The notes: a model not told the origin generated them from the letters alone. A stretch of 64,000 bases of DNA from Clavelina lepadiformis (GCF_947623445.1 NC_135243.1:14820501-14884500); one strand, 5' to 3'; shown: positions 21,434-34,064, counted from the stretch's first letter. A program made the numbers and translations.

Positions 21434-22789
21434 ATGGAATTCATTTTAAGTGATAAAGGCAAACGAAAGTTGGCCTTGGACGGTTTCTTGTACGTTCGTG
21501 ACAAAACAACAAATGGCGTAACTTACTGGAGATGTGAGGACTACCTCAAATGCAAAAGCCGTCTATCCACAGCCGAGGACGACAGCCTCAAGAGAGCACC
21601 ATCTGAACACAGTCATCCACCAAACCCTGCACGTGTTATAGTTGCAAGAGCACAAGCCAGCATGCGAGATCGAGCAATCAATTCAGATGAACGTACCTCA
21701 AACATTATTCAGAGGGAAACGCAGGATATATCCTTAGCCACCGCTGGTGCTCTCCCTAAAGCAACATCATTAAAGCGGATGATACAGCGAAAGCGCGTAT
21801 GTCCAGAAGGAATCGGCTTGATGGATGAACTCCGCGTGACACCGAGGGGAGAAGCCTTCGTTATCGAGGAAGACGATGAGAACGAATTCTATATGTTTGC
21901 GTCTCAAAAGAATCTGGATATACTGAACAAATGCGCTAATTGGTTTTGTGACGGTACATTCGATGTTGCCCCACTTGGATACCAGCTGTACACGATACAC
22001 GCGCTGGTCGATGAAAATCGCACGGTGCCACTCGTATACACCGTTACCGAGAACAAATCTGAAGCTGTGTACAATCGCATCTTTGGTTTATTGGAACAAC
22101 AGCGACCAGGAATAGCCCCAGAAACCGTAACAATAGACTTTGAAATGGCAGCATATAATGCTCTTTCTTCCAGCTTCCCTCGGGCAGAAATTCTCGGCTG
22201 CCTTTTCCATTTTGGCCAATGTAGCTTCCGGAAAATTCAGGCTCTCTCTCTGCAGCGGTGGTTCAATGAAGATGCAGAGCACGCCCTTCGCATAAAATGC
22301 TTCCAGGCACTGGCATTCGTTCCGCCTGAAGACGTTGTACAACGGTTCGAGGACTTCCTGGCCACGTTCAGTGACGACGATGAGCAGCACTTGTCTGAAT
22401 ACATTGACTATTTTGAAAATACTTGGATTGGACGATTGTGTCGCAGGAATCGTCGTCAACCTCTATTTCCTATCCGATGTTGGAATGTCTTCCACCGGGT
22501 TCAAGATGACCTTCCACGAACGAATAATAGCATTGAAGGATGGCACAATGCGTTCAGCAAGCGTGTCTCAATATCCCATCCGACGCTTCGCAGACTCGTC
22601 AAAAAAATTAAGCAGGAACAAGGTTCCAACGAATTGTTAATTGAACAATTGAGTGCTGGAATCGATGGCCCACCACGGAAGAAGCGCTACGACGCTGTCA
22701 ACCAACGGCTGAAGAGCATAGTTGAAAATTATGACTCAACAAATATGGACATAAAAAGTTATCTTCGAGCAATTGCACACAACTTGTGA
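21434..22789 (+). CDS. MULE transposase with N-terminal FLYWCH zinc finger
   Basis: 451 aa, predicted to cut and join the ends of this transposon family in the nucleus. Residues ~1-70 form a FLYWCH-type zinc finger (DGFLYVRD, YWRCEDYLKCKSR, EHSH: Cys-Cys-His-His), likely DNA-binding. The MULE DDE domain follows: first Asp in CDGTFD (residue 173), second Asp in TIDFE (235) followed by the CLFHFGQC motif (256-263), and Glu in NNSIEGWHNAF (368). The start is the Met of MEFILSDKGK, because the finger begins directly after it; an in-frame Met at 21299 would add 45 residues of low-complexity type. No stop or frameshift is seen. AATAAA signals lie at 22863-22868 and 22907-22912. It looks complete; activity is not shown. 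Confidence 0.88.
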   Translation: MEFILSDKGKRKLALDGFLYVRDKTTNGVTYWRCEDYLKCKSRLSTAEDDSLKRAPSEHSHPPNPARVIVARAQASMRDRAINSDERTSNIIQRETQDISLATAGALPKATSLKRMIQRKRVCPEGIGLMDELRVTPRGEAFVIEEDDENEFYMFASQKNLDILNKCANWFCDGTFDVAPLGYQLYTIHALVDENRTVPLVYTVTENKSEAVYNRIFGLLEQQRPGIAPETVTIDFEMAAYNALSSSFPRAEILGCLFHFGQCSFRKIQALSLQRWFNEDAEHALRIKCFQALAFVPPEDVVQRFEDFLATFSDDDEQHLSEYIDYFENTWIGRLCRRNRRQPLFPIRCWNVFHRVQDDLPRTNNSIEGWHNAFSKRVSISHPTLRRLVKKIKQEQGSNELLIEQLSAGIDGPPRKKRYDAVNQRLKSIVENYDSTNMDIKSYLRAIAHNL

Positions 22790-23338
22790 TTAAATGAATG
22801 CGATTGAAATGTGCACTTCGTCAGTTGTCGTGCTTTTAACAGTGCATGTTGTCAGTTCTTTTAATAAATTGTCGTTCTTTTAACAGTGCATATCGTCAGT
22901 TGTTTCAATAAATTGTGGATCTTTTAACCCTATCCTAACCAGGCTCGCGAGTTTACTAAAAAAACTAGGTGTGGCCAACCCCGCACACACATTTGCAATC
23001 GTTAATTACTAGAAACCTATGCGTCGTAGACGATGAGATTATTACAGGTTAGTAGAAACATCATCTGGCTTCCTGTATACATCATAATTGTAAAACTAAA
23101 GAAAGTGAATTTAGTGTAAATTAGGTATTTCTAAAAGTGACACATTTCTATAAATTCTTCTTGTTACGCCGCGCCCCCGCTGTGAAAAGAGAACGAAAAA
23201 GAATAGTTAGTCAAGTTATTGGTGCGTAAATGAGTAATACGTTTCAATGCGGAGAGAGAGCAAAATTATATAAATATCACAATATCTCAAAAATTACAAA
23301 ATCTAACTTTATCAAACAAACATGGACAGATAGCTGAA
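22790..23338. other. Non-coding 3' region of element B
   Basis: About 550 bp between transposase stop and right TIR. At 22818-22925 a ~45-bp motif (TTTTAACAGTGCAT, CGTCAGTT, AATAAATTGT) occurs two to three times and carries two AATAAA polyadenylation-type signals. Further on are a GC-rich patch (CGCCGCGCCCCCGC) and an AT-rich tail. No open frame of note. Confidence 0.7.
22863..22912 (+). promoter_or_regulatory. Two AATAAA polyadenylation-type signals
   Basis: AATAAA at 22863-22868 and 22907-22912, about 75 and 120 bases after the transposase stop, each inside a copy of the short 3' repeat. Placement fits a transposase mRNA end; not proven. Confidence 0.5.
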
Positions 23339-23623
23339 CATCACAAAGACCCATTGTTTCAATGTTTGAGAAACACGCAAAAATCTTGCTTGAACTGTCG
23401 GTTCGATAAAGTGTCGTTCGATCAACTGTCGTTTTGATTAACTGTCGGTTCGATAAAGTGTCGTTTGATCAACTTTCGGTTCGATAAAGTGTCTTTCGAT
23501 CAACTGTCGTTTCGATCAGGTGTCGTTTCGATCAGGTGTCGTTCGATTAAGTGTCTTTCGATAAAGTGTCGTTCGATTAAGTGTCGTTCGATAAAGTGTC
23601 TTTCGATAAGGTGTCGGGTCACG
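23339..23623. repeat. Element B right terminal inverted repeat
   Basis: 285 bp, inverted relative to 20260-20530, subrepeats in the order seen at the left end of element A. Runs of GATAAAGTGTC and GATCAGGTGTCG are visible. Confidence 0.87.
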
Positions 23624-23631
23624 CAACACCC
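23624..23631. repeat. Target-site duplication of element B, right
   Basis: CAACACCC, matching 20252-20259. Confidence 0.85.
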
Positions 23632-23736
23632 GGTATTCCCAGGCGGTCACCCATCCAAGTACTAACCGGGCCCGAGGTTGATTAACTTCGGAGATCGAAC
23701 GAGATCGGGTCTACTCAACCTGGTATTGTCGTACGC
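23624..23736 (-). pseudogene. 5S gene interrupted at its 3' end by element B
   Basis: Holds the 5S gene from its 5' end (GCGTACGACA variant) to GGGTGTTG, then runs into the MULE inverted repeat. Box C is intact; box A has TAATC in place of TAAGC. The normal TTTT stop is cut off with the last bases of the gene, and the first run of five T on the minus strand is inside the transposon at 23379-23383. If transcribed, a 5S-MULE chimeric RNA of about 350 nt would result (inference). Confidence 0.82.
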
Positions 23737-24066
23737 GATTTCAAATGAAAGAAAATGGCGTATTCAATTCTAATTCGATTGCATAGGAAATTCAAAAAAG
23801 CAAATAGTTGCTATAAATTTGATAGAAATATACAGCATGACTGAAATGCTTACAAAACCCGGTATAACCAGGCAATCACCCATCCAAGTATTAACCGGGC
23901 CCGAGGTTGCTTAACTTCCGAGATCGGGTCTACTCAACCTGGTATGGTCGTAGGCGTTTTAAAATGAAAGAAAATGGCTTTTTTAATTATAATTCGATTG
24001 CATAGGAAATTCAAAATCACAAATAGTTGCTATTAATTTAATTGAAATATACAGCATGACTAAAAT

Positions 24067-24184
24067 GCTTACAACACCCGGTATTCCCAGGCGGTCACCC
24101 ATCCAAGTACTAACCGGGCCCGAGGTTGCTTAACTTCCGAGATCGAACGAGATCGGGTCTACTCAACCTGGTATGGTCGTAGGC
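24067..24184 (-). rRNA. 5S rRNA, consensus copy in duplicated block
   Basis: 118-nt full-length unit with the same sequence as the copy at 14000-14117 as far as I can compare by eye. It is its counterpart in the second copy of the roughly 4-kb block that carries element B. Confidence 0.92.
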
Positions 24185-26984
24185 GATTTCAAATGAAAGA
24201 AAATGGCATTTTCAAGTATAATTCCATTGCATAGGAAATTGAAAAACGCAAACAGTTGCTAGACATTTCATTGAGAGATACAGCATGACTAAAATGCTTA
24301 CAACACCCGGTATTCCCAGGCGGTCAACCATCCAAGTACTAGCAGGGCCCGAGGTTGCTTAAATTCCGAGATCGTATCTACTCAACCTGGTATGGACGTA
24401 GACGATTTCAAATGAAAGAAAATGGTCTTTCCAATTCTAATTCGATTGCATAGGAAATTCAAAAAAGCAAATAGTTGCTATAAATTTGATTAAAATATTC
24501 AGCATGTCTAAAATGCTTACAGCACCCGGTATTCCCAGGCGGTCACCCATCCAAGTACTAACCGGTCCAGAGGTTGCTTAAATTCCGAGATCGTATCTAC
24601 TCAACCTGGTATGGTCGTAGGCGTTTTCAAATGAAAGAAAATGGCTTTTTTAATTATAATTCGATTGCATAGGAAATTCAAAATCACAAATAGTTGCTAT
24701 TAATTTAATTGAAATATACAGCATGACTAAAATGCTTACAACACACGGTATTCCCAGGCGGTCACCCATCCAAAAACTACCCGGGCCCGAGGTTGCTTAA
24801 CTTCCGAGATCGAACGAGATCGGGTCTACTCAACTCGGTATGGTCGTAGGCAATTTCAAAAGAAAGAAAATGGCATTTTCAATTATAATTCGATTGCATA
24901 GGAAATACAAAAACGCAAACAGTTGCTATAAAAATAATTGAAATATACAGCATGACTAAAATGCTTACAACACCCGGTATTCACAGGCAGTCACCCATCC
25001 AACTACTAACCGGGCCCGAGATTGCTTAACTTCCGAGATCGAACGAGATCGGGTCTACTCAACCTGGTATGGTCGTAGTCGATTTCAAATGAAAGAAAAT
25101 GGCTTTATGAATTCTAATTCGATTGCATAGGAAATTCAAAAAAGCAAATAGTTGCTATAAATTTGATTGAAATATACAGCATGAATAAAATGCTTACAAC
25201 ACCCGTTATTCCCAGGCGGTCACCCATCCAAGTACTAACCGGGCCCGAGGTTGCTTAACTTCCGAGATTGAACGAGAACAGGTCTGCTCAGCCTGGTATG
25301 GTCGTAGTTGATTTCAAAAGAAAGAAAATGTCATTTTCAATTCTAATTCGATTGCATAGGAAATTCAAAAAAGCAAATAGTTGCTATAAGTTTGATAGAA
25401 ATAAACAGCATGACTAAAATGCTTACAACACCCGGTATTCCCAGGCGGTCACCCATCCAAGCACTAACCGGGCCCGAGGTTGCTTAACTTCCGAGATCGG
25501 GTCTACTCAACCTGGTATGGTCGTAGGCGATTTGAAATGAAAGAAAATGGCTTTTTTATTTATAATTCGTTTGCATAAGAAATTCAAAATCACAAACAGT
25601 TGCTATATATTTAATTGAAATATACAGCTTGACTAAATTGCTTACAAAACCCGGTATTCCTAGGCGGTCACAAATCCAAGTACTAACCGGGCCCGAGGTT
25701 GCTTAATTTCCGAGATCGGGTCTACTCAACCTGGTATGGTCGTAGGCGATTTCAAATGAAAGAAAATGGCCTTTTCAATTCTAATTCGATTGCATAGGAA
25801 ATTCAAAAAGGCAAAAAGTTGTTATAAATTTGATTGAAATATACAGCATGACTAAAATGCTTACAACACCCGGTATAACCAGGCAATCACCCATCCAAGT
25901 ACTAACAGGGCCCGAGGTTGCTTAACTTCCGAGATCGAACGAGATCGGGTCTACTCAACCTGGTATGGTCGAAGGCAATTTGAAAAGAAAGGAAATGGCT
26001 TTTTTAATTTTAATTCGATTATATAAGGAATATAAAAACGCAAAGAGTTGCTATAAAAATAATTGAAATGTACATCATGACTAAAATGCTTACAACACCC
26101 GGGATTCCCAGGCGGTCACCCATCCAAGTACTAACCGGGCCCGAGGTTGCTTAACTTCCGAGATCGAACGAGATCGGGTCTACTCAACCTGGTATTGTCG
26201 TAGGCGATTTCAAATGAAAGAAAATGGCGTTTTCAATTCTTATTCGATTGCATAGGAAATTCAAAAAAACAAATAGTTGCTATAAATTTGATAGAAATAT
26301 ACAGCATGACTAAAATGCTTACAAAACCCGGTATTCCCAGGCGGTCACCCATCCAAGTACTAACCGGGCTCGAGGTTTGCTTAACTTCCGAGTTTGGGTC
26401 TACTCAACCTGGTATGGTCGCAGGCGATTTCAAATGAAAGAAAATGGCTTTTTAAATTAGAATTCGATTGCATAGGAAATTCAAAAAAGAAAACAGTTGC
26501 TATATATTTAATTGAAATATACAGCATGACTAAATTGCTTACAACACCCGGTATTCCCAGGCGGTCACACATCCAAGTACTAACAGGGCCCGAGGTTGCT
26601 TAACTTCCGAGATCGAACGAGATCGGGTCTACTCAACCTGGTATGGTCGTAGGCGATTTCAAATGAAAGAAAATTGTCTTTTCAATTCTAATTCGATTGC
26701 ATAGGAAATTCAAAAAAGCAAATAGTTGCTATAAATTTTATTGAAAGATACAGCATGACTAAAATGCTTACAGCACCCGGTATTCCCAGGCGGTCACCCA
26801 TCCAAGTACTAACCGGGCCCGAGGTTGCTTAACTTCCGAGATCGTATCTACTCAATCTGGTATAGTCGTAGGTGTTTTCAAAAGAAAGAAAATGGCTTTT
26901 TTAATTCTAACTCGAATGCATAGGAAATTCAAAAACGCAAACCGTTGCTATAAATTTAATTGAAATATACAGCATGACTAAAAT

Positions 26985-27011
26985 GCTTACAAAACCCGGT
27001 ATTTCCAGGCG
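26985..27011 (-). pseudogene. 5S rRNA remnant, second copy
   Basis: Same near-total gene deletion and same downstream duplicated motif as at 19872-19898, in the paralogous block. The deletion therefore predates duplication of the block. Confidence 0.85.
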
Positions 27012-28693
27012 CAATTTGAAAAGAAGGACAATTTGAAAAGAAAGAAAATGGCTTTTTTAATTTTAATTCGATTATATCAAGAATATAAAAAGGCAAAGAG
27101 TTGCTAAAAATTTAATTGAAATATACAGCATGACTAAAATGCTTACAACACCCGGTATTCTTAGGCGGACACCCATCCAAGTACTAACCGGGCCCGAATT
27201 TGCTTAACTTCCGAGATCGGGTCTACTCAAGCTGGTATGGTCGTAGGCAATTTCAAATGAAATAAAATGGCTTTTTGAATTCTAATTCGATTGCATAAGA
27301 AATACAAAAACGCAAAGAGTTGCTATAAAAATAATTGAAATATACAGCATGACTAAAATGCTTTCAACACCCGGTATTCCCAGGCCGTCACCCATCCAAG
27401 TACTAACCGGGCCCGAGGTTGCTTAACTTCCGAGATCGGGTCTACTCAACCTGGTATGGTCGTAGGCGATTTCAAATGAAAGAAAATGGCTTTTTTATTT
27501 ATAATTCGTTTGCATAGGAAATTCAAATTCACAAACAGTTGCTATATATTTAATTAAATTATACAGCATGACTAAATTGCTTACAACACCCGGTGTTCCT
27601 AGGCGGTCACAAATCCAAGTACTAACCGGGCCCGAGGTTGTTTAACTTCCGAGATCGGGTCTACTCAACCTGGTATGGTCGTAGGCGATTTCAAATGAAA
27701 GAAAATGGCCTTTTCAATTCTAATTCGATTGCATAGGAAATTCAAAAAGGCAAAAAGTTGTTATAAATTTGATTGAAAGATACAGCATGACTAAAATGCT
27801 TGCAACACCCGGTAATACCAGGCAATCACCCATCCAAGTAATAACCGGGCCCGAGGTTGCTTAACTTCCGAGATCGGGTCTACTCAACCTGGTATGGTCG
27901 TAGGCGTTTTAAAATGAAAGAAAATGGCTTTTTTAATTCTAATTCGATTGCATAGGAAATTCAAAATCACAAATAGTTGCTATTAATTTAATTCAAATAT
28001 ACAGCATGACTAAAATGCTTACAACACACGGTATTCCCAGGCGGTCACCCATCCAAGTAGTAACCGGGCCCGAGGTTGCTTAACTTCCGAGATCGAACGA
28101 GATCGGGTCTACTCAACCTGGTATGGTCGTAGGCGATTTCAAATGAAAGAAAATGGCATTTTCAAAAATAATTCCATTGCATAGGAAATTAAAAAACGCA
28201 AACAGTTGCTAGACATTTCATTGAGAAATACAGCATGACTAAAATGCTTACAACACCCGTTATTCCCAGGCGGTCAACCATCCAAGTACTAGCAGGGCCC
28301 GAGGTTGCTTAACTTCCGAGATCGAACAAGATCGGGTCTACTCAACCTGGTATGGACGTAGACGATTTCAAATGAAAGAAAATGGTCTTTCCAATTCTAA
28401 ATCGATTGCATAGGAAATTCAAAAAAGCAAATAGTTGCTATAAATTTGATTGAAATGTACAGCATGACTAAAATGCTTACAACACCCGGTATTCCCAGGC
28501 GGTCACCCATCCAAGTACTAACCGGGCCCGAGGTTGCTTAAATTCCGAGATCGTATCTACTCAACCTGGTATGGTCGTAGGTGATTTCAAAAGAAAGAAA
28601 ATGGCTTTTTTAATTCTAATTCGATTGCATAGGAAATTCAAAAACGCAAACCGTTGCAATAAATTTAATTGAAATATACAGCATGACTAAAAT

Positions 28694-28720
28694 GCTTACA
28701 AAACCTGGTATTCCCAGGCG
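28694..28720 (-). pseudogene. 5S rRNA remnant, third copy
   Basis: Same deletion, with small changes (ACCAGG for ACCGGG and a T-rich shift in the following motif). It looks like an older relative of the copies at 19872 and 26985. Confidence 0.83.
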
Positions 28721-28849
28721 CAATTTAAAAAGAAGGACAATTTTTAAAAGAAAGAAAATGGCTTTTATAATTTTAACTCGATTATATAAGGAATATAAAA
28801 ACGCAAAGATTGCTAAAAAAATAATTGAAATGTACATCATGACTAAAAT

Positions 28850-28967
28850 GCTTACAACACCCGGTATTCCCAGGCGGTCACCCATCCAAGTACTAACCGG
28901 GCCCGAGGTTGCTTAACTTCCGAGATCGAACGAGATCGGGTCTACTCAACCTGGTATGGTCGTAGAC
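28850..28967 (-). rRNA. 5S rRNA, full-length class
   Basis: 118 nt; matches the consensus except for the GTCTAC start. It directly follows the 5S-less unit. Confidence 0.9.
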
Positions 28968-29536
28968 GATTTTAAATGAAAGAAAATGGTCTTTCCAATT
29001 CTAATTGGATTGCATAGGAAATTAAAAAAAGTAAATAGTTGCTATAAATTTGATTGAAATATACAGCATGACTAAAATGCTTACAACACCCGTTATTCCC
29101 AGGCGGTCACCCATCCAAGTACTAACCGGGCCCGAGGTTGCTTAACTTCCGAGATTGAACGAGAACAGGTCTGCTCAGCCTGGTATGGTCGTAGTTGATT
29201 TCAAAAGAAAGAAAATGTCATTTTCAATTCTAATTCGATTGCATAGGAAATTCAAAAAAGTAAACAGATGTTATAAATTTAATTGAAGTATACAGCATGA
29301 CTAAAATGCTTACAACACACGGTATTCCCAGGAGGTCACCCATCCAAGTACTAACCGGGCCCGAGGTTGCTTAACTTCCGAGATCGAACGAGATCGGGTC
29401 TACTCAACCCGGTATGGTCGTAGGCAATTTCAAAAGAAAGAAAATGGCATTTTCAATTATAATTCGATTGCATAGGAAATACAAAAACGCAAACAGTTGC
29501 TATAAAAATAATTGAAATATACAGCATGACTAAAAT

Positions 29537-29654
29537 GCTTACAACACCCGGTATTCACAGGCAGTCACCCATCCAACTACTAACCGGGCCCGAGATTGCT
29601 TAACTTCCGAGATCGAACGAGATCGGGTCTACTCAACCTGGTATGGTCGTAAGC
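29537..29654 (-). rRNA. 5S rRNA with fully paired helix I
   Basis: 118 nt beginning GCTTACGAC, which pairs with the terminal GTTGTAAGC without the C-A mismatch seen in most units. It differs elsewhere (GTAGTTGGATGGGTGACTG and CCTGTGAATACC). It is one of few copies with an intact terminal stem. Its duplicate is at 34065-34182. Confidence 0.88.
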
Positions 29655-32600
29655 GATTTCAAAAGAAAGAAAATGGCATTTTCAAGTATAATTCGATTGC
29701 ATAGGAAATTAAAAAACGCAAACAGTTGCTAGACATTTGATTGAGAGATACAGCATGACTAAAATGCTTACAACACCCGGTATTCCCAGGCAGTCAACCA
29801 TCCAAGTACTAGCAGGGCCCGAGGTTGCTGGACTATCGAGATCGAACGAGATCAGTTCTGCTCAACCTGGTATGGTCGTAGGCGATTTAAAAAGAAAGAA
29901 AATGGCCTTTTCAATTCTAATTCGATTGCATAGGAAATTCAAAAAGGCAAATAGTTGCTAAAAATTTAATGTAAATATACAGCATGACTAAAATGCTTAC
30001 AATACCCGGTATTCCCATTCGGTCACCCATCCAAGTACTAACAGGGCCAGAGGTTGCTTAACTTCCGAGATCGAACGAGATCGGGTCTACTCAACCTGGT
30101 ATGGTCGTAGACGATTTGAAATGAAAGAAAATGGTCTTTCCAATTCTAATTCGATTGCATAGGAAATTCAAAAAAGCAAATAGTTGCTATAAATTTGATT
30201 GAAATATACAGCATGACTAAAATGCTTACAACAACCGGGATTCCCAGGCGGTCACTCATCCAAGAACTAACCGGGCCCGAGGTTGCTTAACTTCCGAGAT
30301 CGAACGAGATCGGGTCTACTCAACCTGGTATGGTCGTAGGTGATTTCAAAAGACAGAAAATGGCTTTTTCAATTCTAATTGGATTGCATAGGAAATTCAA
30401 AAAAGTAAACATATGTTAAAATTGAATTGAAGTATGCAGCATGACTAAAATGCTTACAGCACCCGGTATTCCCAGGCGGTCACCCATCCAAGTACTAACC
30501 GGGCCCGAGGTTGCTTAACTTCCGAGATCGAACGAGATCGGGTCTACTCAACCTGGTATGGTCGTAGACGATTTTAAATGAAAGAAAATGGTCTTTCCAA
30601 TTCTAATTGGATTGCATAGGAAATTCAAAACAGCAAATAGTTGCTATAAATTTGATTGAAATATACAGCATGACTAAAATGCTTACAACACCCGTTATTC
30701 CCAGGCGGTCACCCATCCAAGTACTAACCGGGCACGAGGTTGCTTAACATCCGAGATCGAACGAGATCGGGTGTACTCAACCTGGTATGGTCGTAGGCGA
30801 TTTCAAATGAAAGAAAATAGCTTTTTCAATTCTAATTCGATTGCATAGGAAATTCAAAAAAGTAAACAGATGTTATAAATTTAATTGAAGTATACAGCAT
30901 GATTAAAATGCTTACAACACACGGTATTCCTAGGCGGTCACCCATCCAAGTACTAACCGGGCCCGAGGTTGCTTAACTTCCGAGATCGAACGAGATCGGG
31001 TCTACTCAACCCGGTATGGTCGTAGACGATTTCAAATGAAAGAAAATGGTCTTTCCAATTCTAATTCGATTGCATAGGAAATTCAAAAAAGCAAATAGTT
31101 GCTATAAATTTGATTAAAATATACAGCATGACTAAAATGCTTACAACACCCGGTATTCACAGGCAGTCACCCATCCAACTACTAACCGGGCCCGAGATTG
31201 CTTAACTTCCGAGATCGAACGAGATCGGGTCTACTCAACCTGGTATGGTCGTAGGCGATTTCAAAAGAAAGAAAATGGCTTTATGAATTCTAATTCGATT
31301 GCATAGGAAATTCAAAAAAGCAAATAGTTGCTAAAAATTGAATTGAAATATACAGCATGACTAAAATGCTTACAACACCCGGTATTCCCAGGCGGTCACC
31401 CATCCAAGTAATAACAGGGCCCGAGGTTGCTTAACTTCCGAGATCGAACGAGATCGGGTCTACTCAACCTGGTATGGTCGTAGACGATTTCAAATGAAGG
31501 AAAATTGTCTTTCCAATTTTAATTCGATTGCATAGGAAATTCAAAAAAGCAAATAGTTGCTATAAATTTGATTGAAATATACAGCATGTATAAAATGCTT
31601 ACAACACCCGTTATTCCCAGGCGGTCACCCATCCAAGTACTAACCGGGCCCGAGGTTGCTTAACTTCCGAGATCGAACGAGATCAGGTCTGCTCAGCCTG
31701 GTATGGTCGTAGTTGATTTCAAAAGAAAGAAAATGTCATTTTCAATTCTAATTCGATTGCATAGGAAATTCAAAAAAGCAAATAGTTGCTATAAATTTGA
31801 TAGAAATAAACAGCATGACTAAAATGCTTACAACACCCGGTATTCCCAGGCGGTCACCCATCCAAGCACTAACCGGGCCCGAGGTTGCTTAACTTCCGAG
31901 ATCGGGTCTACTCAACCTGGTATGGTTGTAGGCGATTTCAAATGAAAGAAAATGTCTTTTTTATTTATAATTCGTTTGCATAGGAAATTCAAAATCACAA
32001 ACAGTTGCTATATATTTAATTGAAATATACAGCTTGACTAAATTGCTTACAACACCCGGTATTCCTAGGCGGTCACAAATCCAAGTACTAACCGGGCCCG
32101 AGGTTGCTTAACTTCCGAGATCGGGTCTACTCAACCTGGTATGGTCGTAGGCGATTTCAAATGAAAGAAAATGGCCTTTTCAATTCTAATTCGATTGCAT
32201 AGGAAATTCAAAAGGGCAAAAAGTTGTTATAAATTTGATTGAAATATACAACATGACTAAAATGCTTACAACACCCGGTATAACTAGGCAATCACCCATC
32301 CAAGTATTAACTGGGCCCGAGGTTGCTTAACTTCCGAGATCGAACGAGATCGGGTCTACTCAACCTGGTATGGTCGAAGGCAATTTGAAAAGAAAGAAAA
32401 TGGCTTTCTTAATTTTAATTCGATTATATAAGGAATATAAAAACGCAAAGAGTTGCTATAAAAATAATTGAAATGTACATCATGACTAAAATGCTTACAA
32501 CACCCGGTATTCCCAGGCGGTCACCCATCCAAGTACTAACCGGGCCCGAAGTTGATTAACTTACGAGATCGAACGAGATCGGGTCTACTCAACCTGGTAT

Positions 32601-34064
32601 TGTCGTAGGCGATTTCAAATGAAAGAAAATGGCGTTTTCAATTCTTATTCGATTGCATAGGAAATTCAAAAAAACAAATAGTTGCTATAAATTTGATAGA
32701 AATATACAGCATGACTAAAATGCTTACAAAACACGGTATTCCCAGGCGGTCACCCATCCAAGTACTAACCGGGCTCGAGGTTTGCTTAACTTCCGAGTTT
32801 GGGTTTACTCAACCTGGTATGGTCGCAGGCGATTTCAAATGAAAGAAAATGGCTTTTTAAATTAGAATTCGATTGCATAGGATATTAAAAAAGGAAACAG
32901 TTGCTATATATTTAATTGAAATATACAGCATGACTAAATTGCTTACAACACCCGGTATTCCCAGGCGGTCACACATCCAAGTACTAACCGGGCCCGAGGT
33001 TGCTTAACTTCCGAGATCGAACGAGATCGGGTCTACTCAACCTGGTATGGTCGTAGGCGATTTCAAATGAAAGAAAATGGCCTTTTCAATTCCAATTCGA
33101 TTGCATAAGAAATTCAAAAAAGCAAATAGTTGCTATAAATTTTATTGAAAGATACAGCATGACTAAAATGCTTACAACTCCCGGTATTACCAGGCAACAC
33201 CCATCCAAGTATTAACCGGGCCCGAGGTTGCTTAATTTCCGAAAACGGGTCTACTCAACCTGGTATGGTCGAAGTCGTTTTAAAATGAAAGAAAATGGCT
33301 TTTTTAATTCTAATTCGATTGCATAGGAAAATCAAAATCACAAACAGTTGCTATTAATTTAATTGAAATAAAAAGCATGACTAAATTGATTATAACACCC
33401 GGTATTCCCAGGCGGTCACCCATCCAAGTACTAACCGTGCCCGAGGTTGCTTAACTTCCGAGATCGGGTATACTCAACCTGGTATGGTCGTAGGCGATTT
33501 CAAAAGAAAGAAAAGGGCATTTTCAATTATAATTCGATTGCATAGGAAATATAAAAAAGCAAACAGTTGCTATAAAAATAATTGAAATATACAGCATGAC
33601 TAAAATGCTTCCAACACCCGGTAATCCCAGGCAGTCACCCATCCAATTACTAACCGGGCTCGAGATTGCTTAACTTCCGAGATCGAACGAGATCGGGTCT
33701 ACTCAACCTGGTATGGTCGTAGTTGATTTCAAAAGAAAGAAAATGTCATTTTCAATTCTAATTCGATTGCATAGGAAATTCAAAAAAGTAAACAGATGTT
33801 ATAAATTTAATTGAAGTATACAGCATGACTAAAATGCTTACAACACACGGTATTCCCAGGAGGTCACCCATCCAAGTACTAACCGGGCCCGAGGTTGCTT
33901 AACTTCCGAGATCGAACGAGATCGGGTCTACTCAACCCGGTATGGTCGTAGGCAATTTCAAAAGAAAGAAAATGGCATTTTCAATTATAATTCGATTGCA
34001 TAGGAAATACAAAAACGCAAACAGTTGCTATAAAAATAATTGAAATATACAGCATGACTAAAAT

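Larger units (their letters stand above)
16453..23623. repeat. Large imperfect inverted repeat formed by elements A and B
   Basis: Element A (minus) and element B (plus) are copies of one transposon in opposite orientation, separated by 1091 bp of 5S array. Arms match over the whole of A (2.7 kb) apart from the deleted transposase segment in A and subrepeat differences. Confidence 0.88.
20260..23623 (+). mobile_element. MULE element B, apparently complete copy (3364 bp)
   Basis: Mutator-like DNA transposon inserted into the 3' end of a 5S gene. Ends are GGTACTACGACACC (left) and GGTGTCGGGTCACG (right), with target duplication CAACACCC at 20252-20259 and 23624-23631. Order: left TIR, hAT fragment, non-coding region, MULE transposase on plus, non-coding 3' region, right TIR. 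The transposase frame is open with D, D and E in place, so it is the best candidate for the autonomous member of this family. The empty site with identical flanks is at 13557-13564. Confidence 0.92.
13385..27205. repeat. About 4-kb multi-unit block duplicated, each copy hit by one MULE
   Basis: Copy 1 is 13385-20080 and holds element A; copy 2 is 20080-27205 and holds element B. Without the transposons the copies are about 4.0 and 3.7 kb; copy 2 lacks roughly one unit present near 15100-15340. Shared rare units (GTATTGTCGTACGC gene, 5S-less unit, GCTCGAGGTTTGC unit) define the match. Each copy supplies the empty site for the other's transposon. Confidence 0.85.

Noticed and set aside
28616-28916. 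Open frames of 77-89 codons across the 5S-less unit
   Set aside because: They arise because the gene deletion removes stops; composition is that of spacer and 5S sequence, and there is no protein similarity.
29737-29961. 74-codon frame, repeated at 34265 and, modified, at 38097
   Set aside because: The identity of the copies is due to the block duplication. The frame runs through a 5S gene and spacer.
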